Source: Tunturibacter empetritectus (GTDB lineage: Bacteria; Acidobacteriota; Terriglobia; Terriglobales; Acidobacteriaceae). From it: a stretch of DNA of 64,000 nucleotides. Where the stretch lies: positions 4,340,001 through 4,404,000 of the forward strand of contig NZ_CP132932.1 in NCBI RefSeq assembly GCF_040358985.1, written 5' to 3'. The translations under genes and the position numbers were made by a program. Of the stretch, positions 59,118 through 64,000 are shown in pieces; position 1 is the first letter of the stretch, and each line of letters opens with the position of its first letter. The notes beneath the pieces were generated by a model. It did no database searches. It was not told the DNA's origin and saw nothing but the letters and a program-made list of their open reading frames with translations.

Positions 59118-61139
59118 ATGGGTCCATCCTGTCTGAACCGGCGTCATTCTAGCTTTCGACTAGCCACAGCAACGTTATTTGGCTTGTGCGCCCTCTCTGT
59201 CGCTGCCGCTCAGGCCAACGATCCACTCCTCCCCGGCGTCGTCTACGTCTGCAGCGGCGAGCGCATGTTCATCGAGAACTGCAACGTCCGCGACACCTCC
59301 GACACCTCCACCTGCATGGTCGGCCACCCTGACCACATCCAGCCGAACGGCCTCATGCAGTACACCAACGCCACTCGTGGAGCGCTGAAAAAACTCTTCC
59401 CCACCTGCACCCAACCATCCACCAGACAGGTCGCCGCCGCAAAGGCCTTCCAACAGAAGCAGCAGGACACCTACAACGCGAACGTCCAGAAAGCCGACAC
59501 CCAGCTCAAAGCCTCCACGCAACCGATCCCTCAACCCGGCCAACCCGCTCCTCTCAAAAACGCCGAAGAGCGTGAGATGCGCCGCTGCGTCAGCTCCGGC
59601 AGGCTACCTTCCAGCTGCACCGGCAACCAACTCCTCGGCGCCTTCACCCAGATGTTCACTCAAGTGACCTCTGCGCTCGCTCCAGGAGAAGTCAAAAAAG
59701 AGCAGCCCTCCTCCGGCCCCAATATGGCAGGTGTCTTCGAAGGCCCCGGCCACTGGCGTCTCGACTTCATCGACGGTGGCGTCCTCGTCAACTGCTCCTT
59801 CCTCTCACCCAATCAAGAGGCCTATTCCCTAGACTTCAGAGGCGGCCGCGCTGTCCTCACCATCAACACCAGGCCCAGGCCTCTTGTCCTCACCCTCCAC
59901 GGTACTGAAACCATCACCGGGCCGCCCGGCCCCGTCACCATCGATGGCGTCGTCGCCGGCGGCTATACCCCAGGTACCTCCTCCCCCGGCCACACCGAAA
60001 CCTCCCAGACCACCACCCACGAAGCCGTCAGTCAAAGCCAGGCCGGCAGCTACAACCAATCCCAGCTCACCTACCAGGGCAATGGCCAATACGACGCCGC
60101 GACCACTCACACCAGCAGCACCTACGTCCCCGGCGCATCCACCCCCGGCTCCACCAACTTCGTTCCTAAGCGCGCAACCTGCTCCGCCATCAACCTCTCC
60201 TCGAAGGGAGCCGGCACAAGCATCCAGACCATGCAGACAGACCTTCTCAAATCCGTGTTCGGCGGAGACAAAGGCGCACCCGCACCACCCGGAGTCCGCA
60301 TGCACGGCATCTTCGCCGCACCCACCGGCTTCAGTGTCCAATTCTTCCCCGAGTCCGTCATCCTCGGCTGCGGTCCCGATGCCGCACGAGCCTATCCCTA
60401 CACGGTCGAGCCTGGCGCAACAGGTGTAGCCATCAAAATCGCCGCCCCCGATCATCCCCTAGCCCTCGCCATCAAACCCGATGGGTCGCTCGACCCTGAC
60501 GCCTCCGGCCCCTACCAAGTCCACGGACGCGTCGTCACCGGCCAGAACGACAACGACGACTTCACCTTCGCTCCACTCGAACAGACCTGCAACCTCGCCG
60601 TCCTCACTCCCAGCAAAACGATTCCCTCGTCGGGCGGCGGCTCCACCATGCTTGCATCTGCTGGAAGTCCGGCAGCATCCCCGGCCAACAACAGCGGCAC
60701 CCTCTCCTCCTCTGCCACGCCCCTCGGCAACGCCACTCTGTCCATAGTCTCCGGGCTCCCGCCACAAGCCGGCACTCCTAACCCTCTCGCCGGACACCCC
60801 TACACCCTTCTGCGCAACAGCGTTGCCGACATACTGGCACAGCAAGGCGTCGCCGTTCCTCCCGGGTCGTCCCCTTATAAAGTCCTCGGCACCGCCTGCG
60901 GAAATCGGACCCCTGACTGTCAAAAGATTCTGGATGCGGTCAAGGCAAACGCCGCCTCCGCCATCCGCGCCGACGCCAACGGCAGCGCAACCTTCCCCGG
61001 CGTCCCTCCCGGAACCTACTACCTGATGATCTCAGCCCGCTACAACAATCAGGCTCTGGTCTGGGACCACCCCCTACAACTAAAGCCCGGGCCAAACACA
61101 CTCTCGCTCGATCAACGCAACGCAACTCCGATCAATTGA
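59118..61139 (+). CDS. Large secreted protein with duplicated domain, unknown function
   Basis: About 673 residues from ATG 59118 (AGGGGGATACT upstream). Signal peptide ends near AAAQA. Residues about 30-120 hold a Cys-containing region. Two related units follow: 'GVFEGPGHWRLDFIDGGVLVNC' and 'GIFAAPTGFSVQFFPESVILGC', each with a following beta-rich stretch and a 'VxG..' end, separated by Thr/Ser/Gly-rich linkers. The C-terminal 120 residues look like a carboxypeptidase-regulatory domain ('GVPPGTYYLMISARYNNQALVWDHPLQLKPG' in part). No catalytic motif is recognised. It is probably exported and structural or binding. Confidence 0.8.
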   Translation: MGPSCLNRRHSSFRLATATLFGLCALSVAAAQANDPLLPGVVYVCSGERMFIENCNVRDTSDTSTCMVGHPDHIQPNGLMQYTNATRGALKKLFPTCTQPSTRQVAAAKAFQQKQQDTYNANVQKADTQLKASTQPIPQPGQPAPLKNAEEREMRRCVSSGRLPSSCTGNQLLGAFTQMFTQVTSALAPGEVKKEQPSSGPNMAGVFEGPGHWRLDFIDGGVLVNCSFLSPNQEAYSLDFRGGRAVLTINTRPRPLVLTLHGTETITGPPGPVTIDGVVAGGYTPGTSSPGHTETSQTTTHEAVSQSQAGSYNQSQLTYQGNGQYDAATTHTSSTYVPGASTPGSTNFVPKRATCSAINLSSKGAGTSIQTMQTDLLKSVFGGDKGAPAPPGVRMHGIFAAPTGFSVQFFPESVILGCGPDAARAYPYTVEPGATGVAIKIAAPDHPLALAIKPDGSLDPDASGPYQVHGRVVTGQNDNDDFTFAPLEQTCNLAVLTPSKTIPSSGGGSTMLASAGSPAASPANNSGTLSSSATPLGNATLSIVSGLPPQAGTPNPLAGHPYTLLRNSVADILAQQGVAVPPGSSPYKVLGTACGNRTPDCQKILDAVKANAASAIRADANGSATFPGVPPGTYYLMISARYNNQALVWDHPLQLKPGPNTLSLDQRNATPIN

Positions 61140-61324
61140 AGCAAACGACACGTCGGCGGGAGTGCCTGGCACGGAGCAGAGAGACCTGCTTCCAAATCAG
61201 GACTGCTTGCACCTCATTCGATGAGAATGATACGCGGTTGTGGTGGCATATGGCTCTTAATGTCTAACCCTCGAAAATAAGAGCGAACCTGACGCACCGG
61301 CGCAATCCGTCGGGCGAGTCGCGA

Positions 61325-61855
61325 TTAAGCGGGAACGTACGTCAACCTGACCACGTCCTCGCCAATTAGATCGCTGGCCACAAAGCGGAGTGGCGGCCGA
61401 GGACCGGAGAAGAATGGCTTGCCGCGACCAAGTACGACGGGGTGAAGGTAAAGTCGATACTCATCAATAAGACCAAGGTCGGTTAGGCTTCCTGCCAAGT
61501 CTGGTCCGGCAACCTCAAATTCTCCGACGTGCTGTGCCTTCAGCCCGCGTATAACCGTCTCGATGTCATCTTCGATAAGCGTGGCGTTGGGCCCGACCGA
61601 CTTCAACGCGCGCGACACAACCCACTTCGGCTTGCTCCGCCATGCCGCCGCGAAGTCGTGCTCCTCCGCGGCCCAGTCCGGAAGGTCTTCGTCCCAATAA
61701 CGCATTACCTCATACATGCGGCGACCGTACACAATGCCCGCTAGCTCCTGTATGTGCTCTATGAAGTGACGAAAGAGCGCCACGCTTGGCTTAAATTTCA
61801 GATGGTCGACGTAGCCATCCAAAGACTGATTCAATCCATAAACAAGCTTTGCCAT
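61325..61855 (-). CDS. Dihydrofolate reductase-like (RibD C-terminal) protein
   Basis: 176 residues. 'MAKLVYGLNQSLDGYVD' starts the RibD_C/DHFR fold, 'LAGIVYGRRMYEVM', 'KPKWVVSRAL', 'DDIETVIRGLKAQHVGEFEVAGPDLAGSL' in part (NADPH loop) and 'LGLIDEYRLYLHPVVLGRGKPFF' in part complete it. Members reduce pterin-like or other carbonyl compounds with NADPH; many have no assigned role. It is not linked to a riboflavin cluster. It converges on the large secreted protein with 185 bases between. Confidence 0.88.
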   Translation of the reverse strand: MAKLVYGLNQSLDGYVDHLKFKPSVALFRHFIEHIQELAGIVYGRRMYEVMRYWDEDLPDWAAEEHDFAAAWRSKPKWVVSRALKSVGPNATLIEDDIETVIRGLKAQHVGEFEVAGPDLAGSLTDLGLIDEYRLYLHPVVLGRGKPFFSGPRPPLRFVASDLIGEDVVRLTYVPA

Positions 61856-62055
61856 GGTACAAACTGCGCCCCGGATTCTTCAGAATAGTTGAGGCGACAA
61901 TACGCGAGCGTGAGGTTTAGGTGCAAACTGCACGCCGCTTCGTCGGTGTGGCGAATGACCGAAGGGGTTCGCTGGGATCAGTAAAAAGCTCTCGTCTACC
62001 TTTACCGATAAGTTCGCCGGGTGTAGCCGAACTGACGGCTGTTATCGTAGAGGCG

Positions 62056-62547
62056 ATGACAAAGATGACAAAAAAGAAAGCAGCAACCGTGAACGCCATT
62101 CAGCAGGCTGAACTGATTCTGAAACTGTATGAACTCCGGCGGGAGGCGGTCATGCGTGAAGCGCGCTCCTATGTAGGCGGCGATTTTCTACCCGCATCCG
62201 CCAGCGAATTGATCCAGATCGTGAGTACAGGAGACAGGCGCAGTAGTTTTGTTCTTCAGGTGTATGGGTACTGGGAGATGGTCGCTGCTTTTGTAACTAG
62301 CGGTGCCCTTGACGCCGAGTTGCTCTATAACACCTGCCCCGAGGTCTACTTCCAATACGCCAAAATTCAGACCTACCTGGCACAGTTCCGCGAAGAGATG
62401 AACCTGCCCGAGTTCCTGATAAACGTCGAACAGCTTATCGAAGGATCACGCAAGGGCCGCAAGCGTCTCGAAGCCATGCAAAAGAACCTGGCAGCTATCG
62501 CCGAAGCACGAAGCCGCCCTCCAATAAAGCCACGCGCAAAGAAATAA
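62056..62547 (+). CDS. Conserved hypothetical protein
   Basis: About 163 residues from ATG 62056 (also ATG 62065); the 45-codon in-frame extension upstream to 61921 looks non-coding. It is soluble, with a Lys-rich N-terminus ('MTKMTKKKAATVNAIQQAELILKLYELRREAVM', in pieces) and long helices ('RKGRKRLEAMQKNLAAIAEA'). 'ELLYNTCPEVYFQYAKIQTYLAQFREEM' (in part) is the most conserved-looking stretch. No family is recognised. It stands alone on the plus strand, divergent from the DHFR-like gene. TAGAGG precedes the start. Confidence 0.65.
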   Translation: MTKMTKKKAATVNAIQQAELILKLYELRREAVMREARSYVGGDFLPASASELIQIVSTGDRRSSFVLQVYGYWEMVAAFVTSGALDAELLYNTCPEVYFQYAKIQTYLAQFREEMNLPEFLINVEQLIEGSRKGRKRLEAMQKNLAAIAEARSRPPIKPRAKK

Positions 62548-62892
62548 CTCCCCACAAAAAACACTGCCCGCCAACGAAGAACCTTGTTGAAAACAACACC
62601 CACAACGTTTATGCAAAGGCATTAGCACTTACCGGAAACAGCCCCTCTTGAAGTGTCCCGGAGAAACTTCCAAGCTGACGGTAGTAATGCTGAAGTGCCT
62701 GACGAGTGACTCGCCGATTTGGCGTCAACGGAGAATGTCTATAGCTCAAATCCGAGAAATGCGTTCATCAGGACTATCGCGAGTGTCGAGACGTCGGCCT
62801 GAGGCTCGGGCTTGTCGCACCTCAGCTGGATCTGGGCACAAATGCAGCGATGGCCGATGAGGCGGTGAGCGCACTATAGTAGAAGCAACATC
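62548..62892. other. 345-base intergenic region upstream of acyltransferase
   Basis: No gene is seen. TATAGT at 62875-62880 is a possible -10 with an 11-13 base leader before ATG 62893; the leader has AGAAGC but no clear SD. The rest has no recognisable repeat or hairpin. Confidence 0.3.
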
Positions 62893-64000
62893 ATGAATAG
62901 CGTCTCAGATCTTTCCAGCGGTTCCCAGTCAAAAAATCATTACGAAGTCCTGGATGGCTTGCGCGGCGTCGCAGCACTCCTGGTCGTCGCCTTCCACATC
63001 CTGGAACCGAACGACCACGGCATCCGGTTCAACCAGATCATCAACCACGGTTATCTGGCCGTCGACTTCTTTTTCCTGCTCTCCGGCTTTGTAGTGGCCT
63101 ACGCCTACGACGACCGCTGGCCCCGCATGAGCCAATGGAACTTTTACAAGCGCCGCCTTATCCGTCTTCAGCCCATGATCGTTATGGGTAGCCTCATCGG
63201 CGCCGCGCTTTTCTACTTCCAACGAGGCTCTGCCTTTCCGCTCATTGCCACAACTCCATCGTGGAAGCTGCTCGCCGTCATGTTTTTCGGCTGCACGCTT
63301 CTTCCGCTGCCGACCCAATTCGATATCCGCGGCTGGGACGAGATGCATCCGCTCAATGGCCCCGCCTGGTCTCTCTTCTTCGAGTACATCGCCAATATCC
63401 TTTACGCTTGCTGGCTGCGCAAGCTCTCGACTCGTTGGTTAAGCCTGCTTACAGCACTTTCTGCCATTCTTCTCCTTCACATGCTGGTCACCGGGGAGGG
63501 CGACGCCATCGGAGGTTGGGCGCTCAACGGAGCGCAGCTTCACATAGGGTTTGCACGCTTGCTCTATCCCTTCCTTGCAGGCATGCTGCTCATGCGCTCG
63601 GGTAAGCGAATTCATGTACGCCATGGTTTCTATCTGTGCAGCCTGTTACTGGTCATTTGCTTTGCGCTGCCGCGCTTCGGTGGTCTTAACCATCTCTGGA
63701 TGAACGGCCTCTACGAAGCATTTTGCATTATCGCCGTCTTCCCGATTATCGTTGCCATTGGGGCCGGAAATCTGAAGGCCACCGTTGCTTCCAATCGGCT
63801 CTGCCGCACTCTGGGGGACATCTCCTACCCGCTTTACCTGACCCACTACCCCCTGATCTACCTCTACACCGCCTGGATTGGGCAAGGCGTGCACAGCCTG
63901 GGTCAGCGCGCTGCATGGGGCACTCTTCTCTGGTTTACAGCCGTGGCGATTGGGTATGCCTGCCTCAAACTTTACGACGAACCCGTCCGCGCATGGCTGA
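62893..64000 (+). CDS. Acyltransferase family 3 membrane protein (3' end outside window)
   Basis: The frame is open from ATG 62893 to the end of the window (about 369 residues). 'HYEVLDGLRGVAALLVVAFHI' is the family 3 (OafA/NodX-type) signature with the catalytic-type His. 'GYLAVDFFFLLSGFVVAYAYDDRW' in part and 'FYKRRLIRLQPMIVMGSLIG' follow, with about ten transmembrane helices to the window end. Such enzymes O-acylate sugars of surface polysaccharides or antibiotics, or succinylate glycans. 'DISYPLYLTHYPLIYLY' near the end marks the penultimate helices, so only a short stretch is likely missing. Confidence 0.92.
   Translation, partial: MNSVSDLSSGSQSKNHYEVLDGLRGVAALLVVAFHILEPNDHGIRFNQIINHGYLAVDFFFLLSGFVVAYAYDDRWPRMSQWNFYKRRLIRLQPMIVMGSLIGAALFYFQRGSAFPLIATTPSWKLLAVMFFGCTLLPLPTQFDIRGWDEMHPLNGPAWSLFFEYIANILYACWLRKLSTRWLSLLTALSAILLLHMLVTGEGDAIGGWALNGAQLHIGFARLLYPFLAGMLLMRSGKRIHVRHGFYLCSLLLVICFALPRFGGLNHLWMNGLYEAFCIIAVFPIIVAIGAGNLKATVASNRLCRTLGDISYPLYLTHYPLIYLYTAWIGQGVHSLGQRAAWGTLLWFTAVAIGYACLKLYDEPVRAWL

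Noticed and set aside
1-64000. CRISPR arrays, phage genes, rRNA operons and tandem repeat arrays
   Set aside because: No regularly spaced repeats, cas genes, phage structural genes or rRNA segments were seen in the window.

Overview
The window is a gene-dense, GC-rich stretch of bacterial chromosome with strongly C-ending codons. The gene set suggests an acidobacterium of the Acidobacteriaceae (Granulicella/Edaphobacter/Terriglobus type): choice-of-anchor D surface proteins, several TonB C-terminal proteins, a PdxS/PdxT vitamin B6 pair, LpxD (Gram-negative outer membrane), OprB-like porin, SYLF and CAP secreted proteins, and abundant small dispersed repeats. This assignment is inferred from gene content. 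No rRNA, tRNA, complete insertion sequence, prophage or CRISPR array was seen.

Layout. 1-8.5 kb: end of a surface protein, an M23 peptidase, a duplicated-module membrane protein, a response regulator, a GMC oxidoreductase, a secreted repeat protein and a GAF sensor lacking a kinase ATPase domain. 8.8-18.6 kb: RibBA with a degenerate cyclohydrolase half, S10 peptidase, a relic of a molybdenum hydroxylase, rhodanese, TonB-C protein, RecQ, thioesterase, glycosyltransferase and a DUF5694-like protein. 18.7-24.2 kb: LRR protein, pdxS and pdxT separated by 2.7 kb of unrelated genes. 24.2-27.9 kb: a compact cytochrome c oxidase operon coxB-coxA-coxC plus a small CxxC membrane protein with overlapping start/stop codons. 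28-38.6 kb: small-molecule enzymes, a CCA-adding enzyme with a histone H1-like tail, LpxD, a REC-PAS regulator, an NHL-repeat lipoprotein, a hydrolase and two tiny membrane proteins. 38.7-51 kb: thymidylate kinase, P450, Mop protein, CAP protein, porin, DNA polymerase III delta prime, Sua5, CYTH protein, chemoreceptor and TonB. 51.3-64 kb: ileS-lspA, uvrA, an ASCH protein bounded by a duplicated uvrA 3' end, a large secreted protein, and an acyltransferase running off the end.

The most distinctive material is non-coding. (i) Five copies of a roughly 100-base element with consecutive hairpins, including a paired T-A to G-C change, all lie between convergent genes and end a few bases to a few tens of bases from the minus-strand gene's stop codon. 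(ii) Two homologous G/T-rich elements of about 150 bases lie 3' of ribBA and holB. (iii) A nested inverted-repeat element lies at 47.5 kb. (iv) Several genes carry a -10-like box 6-8 bases before the start codon and no Shine-Dalgarno sequence, suggesting leaderless transcripts. (v) Lysine/alanine-rich histone-like segments are attached to the CCA-adding enzyme and inserted in UvrA.
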